NCBI GenBank assembly: GCA_009602725.1
Contig: WELB01000031.1
Coordinates: 852,007 to 909,885, forward strand
DNA: 57,879 bases
Source of the DNA: Spirogloea muscicola
Taxonomy: Eukaryota; Streptophyta; Zygnematophyceae; Spirogloeales; Spirogloeaceae
Reading direction: 5' to 3'
Shown: positions 31,128-42,035 of the stretch, piece by piece
How positions within the stretch are numbered: the stretch's first letter is position 1
Layout: each line of letters opens with the position of its first letter
Program-made: the position numbers and the translations under genes
The notes under the pieces: generated by a model
Database searches by the model: none
What the model was told of the DNA's origin: nothing
What the model saw: only the letters and a program-made list of their open reading frames with translations

Positions 31128-31639
31128 TGTAATGAACCGGCCGTTTGATTAAGCCACACGGCTTTGTTGTTATTACATGACATGACTATTTGGGCCAAGT
31201 GGCCTCGCCAGGTGGCGGGCTGGCTAGGCGGGCCGCGCCTGTCCAGAAATACCCCTTGCTAGCATTCAACCTTTTAAGGGAGGACCTTTGGCCTGCCGCG
31301 AGGGCCATGGGGCGACCCGCTCACACCCCTGGAGGGGGGTGGCACGGCGAAACACGAGGGCCTTGGGGGCTGAGGCTCGAGAGGAGTTCAAACCCGGGAA
31401 GCCCAGGAGCAGCCTTGCCGCTGCTCGCCGCCGCAGCCGCTGCCGCACTCTGCTGCGGGGCCTGCTGCGCCGGCCTGCGCCCAGGAGGTAGAGTCGCCGC
31501 CGGACGGCGGCGCCACAGGGCCTGTCTTCCGCTGCGCCGATGCGTTTCCTTTGTAGTGGGTTGGTCCCTAAACCCGCTACAGCCGAATCTAATAAGGACT
31601 CCTCTCCCTAGCTGCTTGTGTGGGGCGAGGTTCACTACA
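31128..31639 (+). mobile_element. Family A 3' LTR
   Basis: TGTAATGAACCGGCCGTTTG..GTTCACTACA, 512 bp, preceded by the polypurine tract. Rest of this element is missing on its left. Confidence 0.8.
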
Positions 31640-32330
31640 TAGCCCGTGACTTCATAATCAATAGCTATGGAGACCATAGACTTGCACTGGAAATAGATGA
31701 CACCGAGGTGCGACTGACCAGGGTCACATAGACCAGGATGACCGTAGTGTTCGGTCCCCAACAGGCAGGACAGAGCCGGATGCTACATATTGGGATTCAG
31801 TGCTTGGGAATTGAGGGACAACCACCCGCCACGAGGAAGCACTCCGACACAGCAGAAGACACTTGCCCGGTGGTACTGCCGCCAGGCAGCACTTCCACCT
31901 CCTGGGCACGCGCTGCAGACTTGCCCCTCGCGGAACGCCGCCAAGGTCTCCACAGCAGAGCCGGCAACGAGCTGCGCGCGGCAGCTGTTTACAGCAGCAG
32001 GCAGCAGCAGGCCTGCGCCTCTCTCAGAGCTTCAATGAATCCCAGGCCTCCGGTCGGGTGTCTCTTTGTTCCCTACTCCGGTGCTTCTCCGTGCCACCCT
32101 CCTCCAGGGTGCATGGAATCGCCCCAGGCTCGCCCGCGAGGAGCGGAGGGCGAGGGAGCCATGAGCTGTCTCCAGCAGGCGCCAAGGTGCCGAGCATGGC
32201 CGCGGCAGAGGATGCCGCCAGGCATGGCCGAGGCTGGGTAGGCCCGAGCATGGCCGCAGCCGAACACGCCGCCGGGGGCGTTCGGGCCCACGCATGTCGC
32301 CGAGCATGTATACGCCAAGCACGACGGAAG
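31640..32330 (-). mobile_element. LTR-like sequence of an unassigned family
   Basis: Carries a minus-strand LTR layout (GGTACTGCCGCCAGGCAGCACTTCC hairpin region around 31,870-31,900, CAG-rich tract, CGTGCCACCCTCCTCCAGGG) but does not match A, B, G or E well. A short array of GCCGAGCATGGCCGC units (32,190-32,310) follows. The ends could not be defined. Confidence 0.4.
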
Positions 32331-33340
32331 TGTGACATCTCTGCATCTATCACACAATTAGAGTCAGGGTGTCCTGGTTTGGATTCGAACATAGGGTGTT
32401 TTGGAGACAACCCTCATACAGGAGAACGCCAACGCACATCCGGGCACAGAGCGCAGCGGAAGACTTACCCCGAGGCACCGCCCTAGGGCGGTGACCCTAC
32501 CAATAGACTTACGGAGAGCCGGCAGGACCCGCAGCGATGAGCTGCGACGACGGGCTGGCAGCAAGCGGCAGCAGCAGAGCTGTGGCGGCGGCGGCAGCAG
32601 CAGGCAGCAGCGGGGCTGGCTAGGCAGCAGAGGGGCTGGTTAGGCAGCAGCTGTGTCTCTCTCGGGCGTTGGTCCAACTCCGGAGTCTGGCCAAGGCCTA
32701 CTACTGATACCGGTTCTCCTGCCACCCCTCCCCTGAGGGTGTGACGAGGGTCGCCCCAAGGGCCCTCCCTCGGAGGGGCGGGCCTGACAAGGGGACACGA
32801 AGACTACAAGAGGCTGGCACACAGGGCCAGAGGCCTGTAGCACGAGTCCAAAGGACTAGCGCCAAGAGGCCGGGGCGCGAGTCCAAGGGACTGGCGCGCT
32901 GCACAGTGACTAGCGCCAAGGTGGTGGCGCGCCAGGCCAATAGCCTGGCTCACGGGGCCAGGGGACTGAGGCCATGAGGACACAGGACCGAGGCCATGCG
33001 GCCATGAGGCCAAGAGATCTGGCCAATCCGGCCAGCCCGCAGGGTACTGCTGAGGGAGAGCTGGCCCACCTGGCCAGCTCGCAGGGCGCTGGCCTGAGGG
33101 AAAGCTGGCCCACCCGGCCAGCCAGCAAGGCGCTGGCCTGAGGGAGAGCTGACCCACCCGGCCAGCTCGTAGGGCGTGAGCCCGAGGCGTGCGAATGGGG
33201 TGCGGACCCTCGAACCGTATTTAGCTACACGGAGTGCAGCCAAGTTACCCGCACCCTTTGGGACTCCAGACGGTAGAAACGCTACGCTCTTGTAAGGTTA
33301 TCGCGCACCGTTAGCACACTCAAACGGAGGAAACGTTACA
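32331..33340 (-). mobile_element. Family B solo LTR, TSD GGAAG
   Basis: TGTGACATCTCTGCATC..AGGAAACGTTACA, 1,010 bp, flanked by GGAAG at 32,326-32,330 and 33,341-33,345. It belongs to the subfamily with the 44-bp minisatellite. The large duplication begins inside this LTR at 32,806, so its second copy (36,910-37,444) lacks the first 475 bp. Confidence 0.9.
33024..33175. repeat. 44-bp minisatellite in family B LTR
   Basis: About 3.4 units of CGGCCAGC..GCAGGGCGCT / GGCCTGAGGGARAGCTGGCC / CACC. Related units at 13,814-13,935 sit in the same place in another family B LTR. The second duplication copy repeats it at 37,128-37,279. Confidence 0.75.
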
Positions 33341-33345
33341 GGAAG

Positions 33346-33799
33346 CATGCGAAGCCATGTCATGCGCAAGGGCGTCGACTGCGTGATGGCGTCGATTAGT
33401 CTAGATAACGACAAAACGTGCTGGATCAAACAAAAAACGAATCCAATGGATTTGTCGATCCCGTTTGCTAGGCTTGAAAGAAAACAGTCAATGAGAGGCC
33501 AAGATTGAGACTTGTTAATAGTCTAACAACATGGTGAGAATAAAAAGACCGTCCAAATGAGAATCTGTAGCTTCTACTATGAAAGATGATGGACTGTCTA
33601 CTGAGTAGAGAGCATACTGAGTAGAGAGCATACTAACAAGCACATATGCAGGCCCTTGTCCAAAAGATGACTTGTGCAACGTCAGTGGATGCCAACCATG
33701 ATGATGCTTCTAGGCCTCAATGCACAGCATCAACTGATGCAATCTGAGAACTGGTGCTCAGTCTGGTGTGTAGCTTGCGATATGCAGCACGATACTCAA
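33346..33799. other. No gene recognised
   Basis: AT-richer sequence with a small direct repeat (CTGAGTAGAGAGCATACTGA / GTAGAGAGCATACTAACA at 33,600-33,635). Nothing else was identified. It recurs at 37,450-37,903. Confidence 0.3.
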
Positions 33800-34275
33800 G
33801 GCTGTTCACCACAGGTTCACCACGACTTCTCGCAGTCGCGCAGTGGGTCCTTGCGAAGGCTTACTAGCTGCTGCGGCTCCTGCCCTAGGCTCCACGCTTC
33901 TGTGGCGCGGCGTTGGCACAGGCGTAACTTGCGGCAAGAAGGTCAAACTTGCAAAGCGGACTGCTTTGCAAGAGCCGCTCGCCCCGACTTGCGCCGGGCG
34001 CGGCGAAGATCCTAGCACTGCCTGATTGGCCAGGCTCGGCCGTTGGCTACGCTGGCTGGCTAAGCGGGATGGCAGGCTGTCGTGGGCCGTCCCACGTCGC
34101 AGTGGCCGACTCGACCATAAGATGGTCATCTTCAGCCGTCCTTTCCACGATCGCCCCGCCACCGCTTCTGTAACTTCCACCTTGACGGTCTTGCGAGTGA
34201 TTGAGGTACCTTCAGAAAGGCTTTCCTCGTTGCGCTTTGAATGGTCATCTAAAGGTCGGCGTCGCGCGTGGGCTT
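33800..34275 (-). mobile_element. Element H remnant, minus strand
   Basis: Minus-strand frame AKAHARRRPLDDHSKRNEES, TEAVAGRSWKGRLKMTILWS and SLANQAVLG, homologous to 3,247-3,500. The C-terminal RHRSVEPRAGAAAASKPSQG part is not conserved. Function unknown. The same frame lies at 37,904-38,379. Confidence 0.5.
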
Positions 34276-34285
34276 TGGCCCTTGT

Positions 34286-36304
34286 TGTGACATCTCTGCA
34301 TCTAATCACACAGTGAGGGTCATGTCCTGGTTTGAATTCGAGCATAGGGTGTTTTGGAGACAACCCTCATACAGGAGAACGCCAACGCACATACGCGCAC
34401 AGAGCGCAGCGGAAGTCTCACCCTGAGGCAGCGCCATAGGGCGGTGACTCTCCCATAGACTAATGGAGAGCCGGCGGGGTCCGCACTGACGAGCTGCAGC
34501 GACGGGCTGGCAGCAGGCGGCAGCAGCAGAGCTGTGGCGGCGGCGGCGGCAGCAGGCAGCAGCAGGGCTGTGTCTCTGTCGGGCGTTGGTCGGACTGAGG
34601 GGTCCGGCCGCGGCCCACTGGTTATTGTGCTTCCCCTGCCACTCTCCCCCGTGGGTGTGACGAAGATTGTCCCCAGAGCCCTCCCCAGGAGGAACGGGCA
34701 GGACAAAGGGGACACGAAGGGCGGCGCCTTGGGCGGCTCCAAGGAGGCGCGAAGCGGCGCCTTGGGCGGCTCCAAGGAGACGCGAAGCGACGCGCGACGC
34801 GACGCCATTGGACGGAACGAAGGGGCACTTTGGCAAAACCAATGAGATACAACGGGGTGCCTTGTGCGGCATCAAGGAGACGCGACGCGGCGCCTCAGGC
34901 GGCACGACGCGGCCTCGGACGGGGCCAAGAGGGCGCGAAGCAGCGCTTCCTGGGCGGTGCACGTGCAGTACAGAAGCCGAAGCTTCGGACCGTACTTAGC
35001 GACATACAGTGGAGCAAAGCTACCAATACCATTTGGGACGTCCAAACGGTAGATACGTTACGCTCATGTAAGGTTACCGGCCCTGTTGGCATTCTCAGAC
35101 GGGGGGAACGTTACATACCTCCCCACTTAGTGTTTACGTCCACGGGAGATTGAAACGAACACTTCAGGTGCTCAACCCCAGGGGGACGTTACAGCTACAC
35201 ACCGGGCACAGGTGGTTACGCAGGCGAAATATTGAGCACGCAATGAAGATTGCCGCCGGCAAGAAGAGCCACTCAGCATCTTGAAGACCCGGTGCGCGGA
35301 TGTCGAAGGCGAAAGGGTCGCACACTTGCCAATTTGCCGATGACGGCTCCATATACACACTGGAGGATTTCCACGCTTACAGAGAAAATTAGGCCAGCAT
35401 TCGGGAGGATCCTTGCACTGTCAGCAGTAAAACACAACCTTTCACGTGACTGGCTAAATGCAAGAACTCTTCTGATACCAATGTAACGTCCCCGTTCCAT
35501 ATCACACGTTGAACGTCCTGTTTGGGTTTCGGACATAGGGTGTTTTGGAGACAACCCCCTTACAGAGTGGAATGCCAGCGCACACAGCGCACACCTACGC
35601 GCACACAGTGCAGCGGGTGTCTTACCCTTAGGCACCGCCGGAAGGCGGCGACTCGACCGAGGATCAGCAGCTGTCCCCGCAAGGGGCGCGGCTATGGTAC
35701 TTACAGAGAGCCTGCGAGGCCCGCAGCGATGACCTGCGGCGACGAGCTGGGGGAGCAGGCGGCAGCAGCAGAACTGTGGCGGAGACTCCAGCAGCAGGTA
35801 GCAGCAGCAGAGCTGTGGCGGCGGCTGCGATGGCAGGCAGCAGCAGGGCTGTGCCTCTCTTGGCGTCACGGGTCCGACTGAGAAGTCGGGCCTTTGCCTC
35901 CTACTGATAAGCGTTCCATCATCCCTTCCCCCGAGGGTGTGACGAGGGTTGCTCCCAAGGTCCTCCCCCGGAGGGGCGGGCCTGACCATTGGGGACACGA
36001 AGCGCCGCCCTTCGGGCGGTGTAAGGAGACACGAAGCGGCGCCCATTGGGCGGCACCAAGGAGACGCGACGCGGCGCCTTGGGCAGCGCGACGTGGCGCC
36101 TCGGGCGGCTCCAAGGAGGCGCGAAGCGGCGCCCCTGGACGGAGCACGTGCAGTATGAAGCCCGGGGCCTCGGACCGTGCTTAGCTACAAATAGTGGAGC
36201 CAAGCTAACGGTACCGTTCGGGACTTCCAAACGGTAGATACGAGACGATCATGTAACTTACCGGCACCGTTGGCACTCTCAACCGGAGGGAAGGTCATGT
36301 TACA
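34286..36304 (-). mobile_element. Non-autonomous family B element (LTR-LTR, no genes)
   Basis: Two same-orientation LTRs, 3' at 34,286-35,115 (830 bp) and 5' at 35,482-36,304 (823 bp), flank only 366 bp. That interior holds a polypurine tract (minus, AGTGGGGAGGTA, 35,116-35,128), 290 bp matching the 5' internal region at 9,285-9,560, and the primer binding site CTCTTCTGATACCAA (35,467-35,481, reversed). All of gag-pol is deleted. The outer 5-bp flanks (CTTGT, GCAAA) do not match, so one border has changed since insertion. The same element lies at 38,390-40,408. Confidence 0.8.
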
Positions 36305-36488
36305 GCAAAGCACTCGCGCATAGGCGCAGCGGCAAACAGGCCTGTGGTGCCGCCGTCCGACGGCGACTTCACCTCCTGGGCGCAAGCCGGGCGGTTCCCA
36401 GGGGGCGCAGCCACGGACTCCTGCAGCAAGCCCTGCAGCAGGCTGCGGCAGCGGCTGCAGCAGTATGTTCCTAAGGCTTTGCCGAACT
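36305..36488 (-). mobile_element. Family A LTR fragment
   Basis: GCAAAGCACTCGCGCATAGG through CCGCCGTCCGACGGCGACTT and the CAG-rich tract, in the order of a minus-strand family A LTR. It ends in GAACT where a family G LTR inserts. The other half of the LTR is visible only after the second copy, at 41,528-41,815. Confidence 0.65.
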
Positions 36489-36908
36489 TGTAACTTCCCC
36501 TCCCATTACGTGACGTTTAAGCTTGGGTGAAACGCTAACGCGGTGTATCGGTGCACGGCCCAATATCATTAGAAGAAGAAGAAAGTGCTCGCCCAAAAGT
36601 TAGACCCCTGCGCCCGACTGACGCGTGCGACACATGGGCGACGCGCGACAGTGACGCGCGGCGCGCCAGAAGCTGCTCGGCGGTGCCGCGGCCAACTGGC
36701 CGCCGCGCCGCCGGAGCCGCCGCCGCATTGCTGCCGCTCTGCGGGCGCGGCCGGCGCGTCGCCGCCGCACCGACAGAGCTACCCGGCGGTGCCGCTTGAT
36801 TCGTAGTGACACGCTTGTGACGCGTGTGGCGCCGCGACGCGCCTTACGGCGCCGCGCCGCTCAGGGCGGCGCCGCGCCGCACAGGGCGGCGCCGCTTCCA
36901 GAAGGAAG
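36489..36908 (+). mobile_element. Family G LTR cut by the assembly N
   Basis: First 420 bp of the solo LTR that is complete at 40,593-41,527. It stops exactly at the N. Confidence 0.85.
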
Positions 36909-36909
36909 N
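36909..36909. other. Single undetermined base between duplicate copies
   Basis: The only N in the window, sitting exactly at the junction of two identical 4.1-kb segments. It probably marks a contig join rather than a miscalled base. Confidence 0.95.
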
Positions 36910-39900
36910 ACAAGAGGCTGGCACACAGGGCCAGAGGCCTGTAGCACGAGTCCAAAGGACTAGCGCCAAGAGGCCGGGGCGCGAGTCCAAGGGACTGGCG
37001 CGCTGCACAGTGACTAGCGCCAAGGTGGTGGCGCGCCAGGCCAATAGCCTGGCTCACGGGGCCAGGGGACTGAGGCCATGAGGACACAGGACCGAGGCCA
37101 TGCGGCCATGAGGCCAAGAGATCTGGCCAATCCGGCCAGCCCGCAGGGTACTGCTGAGGGAGAGCTGGCCCACCTGGCCAGCTCGCAGGGCGCTGGCCTG
37201 AGGGAAAGCTGGCCCACCCGGCCAGCCAGCAAGGCGCTGGCCTGAGGGAGAGCTGACCCACCCGGCCAGCTCGTAGGGCGTGAGCCCGAGGCGTGCGAAT
37301 GGGGTGCGGACCCTCGAACCGTATTTAGCTACACGGAGTGCAGCCAAGTTACCCGCACCCTTTGGGACTCCAGACGGTAGAAACGCTACGCTCTTGTAAG
37401 GTTATCGCGCACCGTTAGCACACTCAAACGGAGGAAACGTTACAGGAAGCATGCGAAGCCATGTCATGCGCAAGGGCGTCGACTGCGTGATGGCGTCGAT
37501 TAGTCTAGATAACGACAAAACGTGCTGGATCAAACAAAAAACGAATCCAATGGATTTGTCGATCCCGTTTGCTAGGCTTGAAAGAAAACAGTCAATGAGA
37601 GGCCAAGATTGAGACTTGTTAATAGTCTAACAACATGGTGAGAATAAAAAGACCGTCCAAATGAGAATCTGTAGCTTCTACTATGAAAGATGATGGACTG
37701 TCTACTGAGTAGAGAGCATACTGAGTAGAGAGCATACTAACAAGCACATATGCAGGCCCTTGTCCAAAAGATGACTTGTGCAACGTCAGTGGATGCCAAC
37801 CATGATGATGCTTCTAGGCCTCAATGCACAGCATCAACTGATGCAATCTGAGAACTGGTGCTCAGTCTGGTGTGTAGCTTGCGATATGCAGCACGATACT
37901 CAAGGCTGTTCACCACAGGTTCACCACGACTTCTCGCAGTCGCGCAGTGGGTCCTTGCGAAGGCTTACTAGCTGCTGCGGCTCCTGCCCTAGGCTCCACG
38001 CTTCTGTGGCGCGGCGTTGGCACAGGCGTAACTTGCGGCAAGAAGGTCAAACTTGCAAAGCGGACTGCTTTGCAAGAGCCGCTCGCCCCGACTTGCGCCG
38101 GGCGCGGCGAAGATCCTAGCACTGCCTGATTGGCCAGGCTCGGCCGTTGGCTACGCTGGCTGGCTAAGCGGGATGGCAGGCTGTCGTGGGCCGTCCCACG
38201 TCGCAGTGGCCGACTCGACCATAAGATGGTCATCTTCAGCCGTCCTTTCCACGATCGCCCCGCCACCGCTTCTGTAACTTCCACCTTGACGGTCTTGCGA
38301 GTGATTGAGGTACCTTCAGAAAGGCTTTCCTCGTTGCGCTTTGAATGGTCATCTAAAGGTCGGCGTCGCGCGTGGGCTTTGGCCCTTGTTGTGACATCTC
38401 TGCATCTAATCACACAGTGAGGGTCATGTCCTGGTTTGAATTCGAGCATAGGGTGTTTTGGAGACAACCCTCATACAGGAGAACGCCAACGCACATACGC
38501 GCACAGAGCGCAGCGGAAGTCTCACCCTGAGGCAGCGCCATAGGGCGGTGACTCTCCCATAGACTAATGGAGAGCCGGCGGGGTCCGCACTGACGAGCTG
38601 CAGCGACGGGCTGGCAGCAGGCGGCAGCAGCAGAGCTGTGGCGGCGGCGGCGGCAGCAGGCAGCAGCAGGGCTGTGTCTCTGTCGGGCGTTGGTCGGACT
38701 GAGGGGTCCGGCCGCGGCCCACTGGTTATTGTGCTTCCCCTGCCACTCTCCCCCGTGGGTGTGACGAAGATTGTCCCCAGAGCCCTCCCCAGGAGGAACG
38801 GGCAGGACAAAGGGGACACGAAGGGCGGCGCCTTGGGCGGCTCCAAGGAGGCGCGAAGCGGCGCCTTGGGCGGCTCCAAGGAGACGCGAAGCGACGCGCG
38901 ACGCGACGCCATTGGACGGAACGAAGGGGCACTTTGGCAAAACCAATGAGATACAACGGGGTGCCTTGTGCGGCATCAAGGAGACGCGACGCGGCGCCTC
39001 AGGCGGCACGACGCGGCCTCGGACGGGGCCAAGAGGGCGCGAAGCAGCGCTTCCTGGGCGGTGCACGTGCAGTACAGAAGCCGAAGCTTCGGACCGTACT
39101 TAGCGACATACAGTGGAGCAAAGCTACCAATACCATTTGGGACGTCCAAACGGTAGATACGTTACGCTCATGTAAGGTTACCGGCCCTGTTGGCATTCTC
39201 AGACGGGGGGAACGTTACATACCTCCCCACTTAGTGTTTACGTCCACGGGAGATTGAAACGAACACTTCAGGTGCTCAACCCCAGGGGGACGTTACAGCT
39301 ACACACCGGGCACAGGTGGTTACGCAGGCGAAATATTGAGCACGCAATGAAGATTGCCGCCGGCAAGAAGAGCCACTCAGCATCTTGAAGACCCGGTGCG
39401 CGGATGTCGAAGGCGAAAGGGTCGCACACTTGCCAATTTGCCGATGACGGCTCCATATACACACTGGAGGATTTCCACGCTTACAGAGAAAATTAGGCCA
39501 GCATTCGGGAGGATCCTTGCACTGTCAGCAGTAAAACACAACCTTTCACGTGACTGGCTAAATGCAAGAACTCTTCTGATACCAATGTAACGTCCCCGTT
39601 CCATATCACACGTTGAACGTCCTGTTTGGGTTTCGGACATAGGGTGTTTTGGAGACAACCCCCTTACAGAGTGGAATGCCAGCGCACACAGCGCACACCT
39701 ACGCGCACACAGTGCAGCGGGTGTCTTACCCTTAGGCACCGCCGGAAGGCGGCGACTCGACCGAGGATCAGCAGCTGTCCCCGCAAGGGGCGCGGCTATG
39801 GTACTTACAGAGAGCCTGCGAGGCCCGCAGCGATGACCTGCGGCGACGAGCTGGGGGAGCAGGCGGCAGCAGCAGAACTGTGGCGGAGACTCCAGCAGCA

Positions 39901-41012
39901 GGTAGCAGCAGCAGAGCTGTGGCGGCGGCTGCGATGGCAGGCAGCAGCAGGGCTGTGCCTCTCTTGGCGTCACGGGTCCGACTGAGAAGTCGGGCCTTTG
40001 CCTCCTACTGATAAGCGTTCCATCATCCCTTCCCCCGAGGGTGTGACGAGGGTTGCTCCCAAGGTCCTCCCCCGGAGGGGCGGGCCTGACCATTGGGGAC
40101 ACGAAGCGCCGCCCTTCGGGCGGTGTAAGGAGACACGAAGCGGCGCCCATTGGGCGGCACCAAGGAGACGCGACGCGGCGCCTTGGGCAGCGCGACGTGG
40201 CGCCTCGGGCGGCTCCAAGGAGGCGCGAAGCGGCGCCCCTGGACGGAGCACGTGCAGTATGAAGCCCGGGGCCTCGGACCGTGCTTAGCTACAAATAGTG
40301 GAGCCAAGCTAACGGTACCGTTCGGGACTTCCAAACGGTAGATACGAGACGATCATGTAACTTACCGGCACCGTTGGCACTCTCAACCGGAGGGAAGGTC
40401 ATGTTACAGCAAAGCACTCGCGCATAGGCGCAGCGGCAAACAGGCCTGTGGTGCCGCCGTCCGACGGCGACTTCACCTCCTGGGCGCAAGCCGGGCGGTT
40501 CCCAGGGGGCGCAGCCACGGACTCCTGCAGCAAGCCCTGCAGCAGGCTGCGGCAGCGGCTGCAGCAGTATGTTCCTAAGGCTTTGCCGAACTTGTAACTT
40601 CCCCTCCCATTACGTGACGTTTAAGCTTGGGTGAAACGCTAACGCGGTGTATCGGTGCACGGCCCAATATCATTAGAAGAAGAAGAAAGTGCTCGCCCAA
40701 AAGTTAGACCCCTGCGCCCGACTGACGCGTGCGACACATGGGCGACGCGCGACAGTGACGCGCGGCGCGCCAGAAGCTGCTCGGCGGTGCCGCGGCCAAC
40801 TGGCCGCCGCGCCGCCGGAGCCGCCGCCGCATTGCTGCCGCTCTGCGGGCGCGGCCGGCGCGTCGCCGCCGCACCGACAGAGCTACCCGGCGGTGCCGCT
40901 TGATTCGTAGTGACACGCTTGTGACGCGTGTGGCGCCGCGACGCGCCTTACGGCGCCGCGCCGCTCAGGGCGGCGCCGCGCCGCACAGGGCGGCGCCGCT
41001 TCCAGAAGGAAG
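36910..41012. repeat. 4,103-bp duplication, copy 2
   Basis: Repeats 32,806-36,908. It contains a family B LTR lacking its first 475 bp (36,910-37,444), element H (37,904-38,379, -), the non-autonomous family B element (38,390-40,408, -), a family A LTR fragment (40,409-40,592, -) and the start of a family G LTR (40,593 on). Annotation of copy 1 applies unchanged at +4,104. Confidence 0.95.
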
Positions 41013-41527
41013 CCGTGTGGCCTGGCTCTTGCGAGCCACCTGCCCTCACAATCGTATTCCCCCTGTCGGGCCCGCCTTCTCGAAGGAGGTCCTTAGGCGA
41101 GCCTCCCCGAGACCCCCAGGGAGGGTGGCACATGAAGCACTATAAGTAGGGCTGAGACCAGACTCGGGGCACCCGGTCCAAGTCAGCAAAGCCCACGCGA
41201 GAGAGAGGCACGCAGTCCTGCTGCCGCCTGCTGCCGCAGCTCGTCGACGCGCCCCTGCTGCTGCCTGCTGCTGCAGCCTGACGCCGCAACCCGTCTCTCC
41301 GGATCTATTACGGCTCTCCTGAAGGCAGACAGTGGCTGCTCCCTTCGGGGACAATTGCTGGCTTGTAGTGGTGAGTCACCGCTTGTTGGCGGCACCTCAG
41401 GGCAAGGATTCCGCTGCGTGTAAGTGTAGTGCTTAACTATGCTGGGGTTCGTCTCAAAACGCCAGCAACCGAATACAATCAGGACGTCCTCACCCCTAGG
41501 TGTGTGTGTAGGGATCAAAACGTCACA
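40593..41527 (+). mobile_element. Family G solo LTR, TSD GAACT
   Basis: TGTAACTTCCCCTCCC..AAAACGTCACA, 935 bp, flanked by GAACT at 40,588-40,592 and 41,528-41,532. It interrupts a minus-strand family A LTR. It has a TATA box (TATAAGTAG, 41,141-41,149), a CTG-rich tract, the GC hairpin (41,377-41,394) and TTCCGCTGC (41,409-41,417), 110 bp before its end. Confidence 0.9.
41141..41149 (+). promoter_or_regulatory. TATA box of family G LTR
   Basis: CACTATAAGTAGGGC. The same TATAAGTAG core occurs in family B LTRs (for example on the minus strand near 25,330 and 13,550), so the two families share a core promoter type. Confidence 0.5.
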
Positions 41528-41532
41528 GAACT

Positions 41533-41815
41533 AATATCAGGTCTTAGCCCAAGGCCCCCGTGCCACTCCCCCTCCTGGGATGTGAGCGGGTCGCCCCAAG
41601 GCCTGCCTTGCTGCGGGCCAAAGGTCCCCCCTTGGCAGGGTGGAACCTGGCGAGATTTTTTCCAGGACGGGCGGGACTTTCCCGCACCTGGGCGGGCCCA
41701 CTTGCCCGGCAAGCAGCCCGCCCGCCACATGGACGGCCCACGTGTCCGACAAGCGGCTAGCGGCCATGTAACACTAACAGCACGTATGGCATCAATAGAC
41801 GGCGTGATCGTTACA
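41533..41815 (-). mobile_element. Family A LTR, second half
   Basis: CCCGTGCCACTCCCCCTCCT through GGTCGCCCCAAGGCCTGCCT to GATCGTTACA: the U3 half of a minus-strand family A LTR, continuous with 40,409-40,592 once the family G LTR is removed. Confidence 0.7.
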
Positions 41816-42035
41816 CGTATGGCCGGGCTCGCAGTCCGTCGGGCCATGTAGGGGTATCCGGGATGGAAAAGGGGTGAATTTTTCGCCCTCCCTCAGACCC
41901 CTAGACCATTTGCTTATGCAGTAACCGTTGCTAAGTATACCGTTGCAGCTCCATCCCAATGCCTTCCACGCTACTTCTCCGCTCCGCTGACAGCCGGGCT
42001 TGGCGATCCACACAGCCTTCGTTACCTGCATGAGG
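41816..42035 (-). mobile_element. Family E LTR fragment
   Basis: On the minus strand GGCTGTGTGGATCGCCAAGC, GCATTGGGATGGAGCTGCAA and AGCAACGGTTACTGC match the first 200 bp of family E. It is cut at 41,816 by the family A LTR end. Confidence 0.6.

Larger units (their letters stand above)
32806..36908. repeat. 4,103-bp duplication, copy 1
   Basis: Identical, as far as I compared it, to 36,910-41,012 (offset 4,104), including all reading frames on both strands. It ends within a family G LTR (36,489-36,908) at the sequence TCCAGAAGGAAG, directly before a single N. Confidence 0.95.

Noticed and set aside
34716-36150. Arg/Pro/Gly-rich frames such as those around GGCGCGAAGCGGCGCC
   Set aside because: Short LTR minisatellite units, open by base composition on both strands.
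32806-41012. Treating the two 4.1-kb copies as a segmental duplication
   Set aside because: Single N at the joint, no differences seen, and broken LTRs only at the joint favour an assembly overlap.
13200-41300. Long Ala/Gln/Leu-rich open frames in many places (for example near 20,640, 34,500, 35,750)
   Set aside because: They are translations of the CAG/CTG-rich part of LTRs, appear in all frames and recur at each LTR copy; no gene signals.
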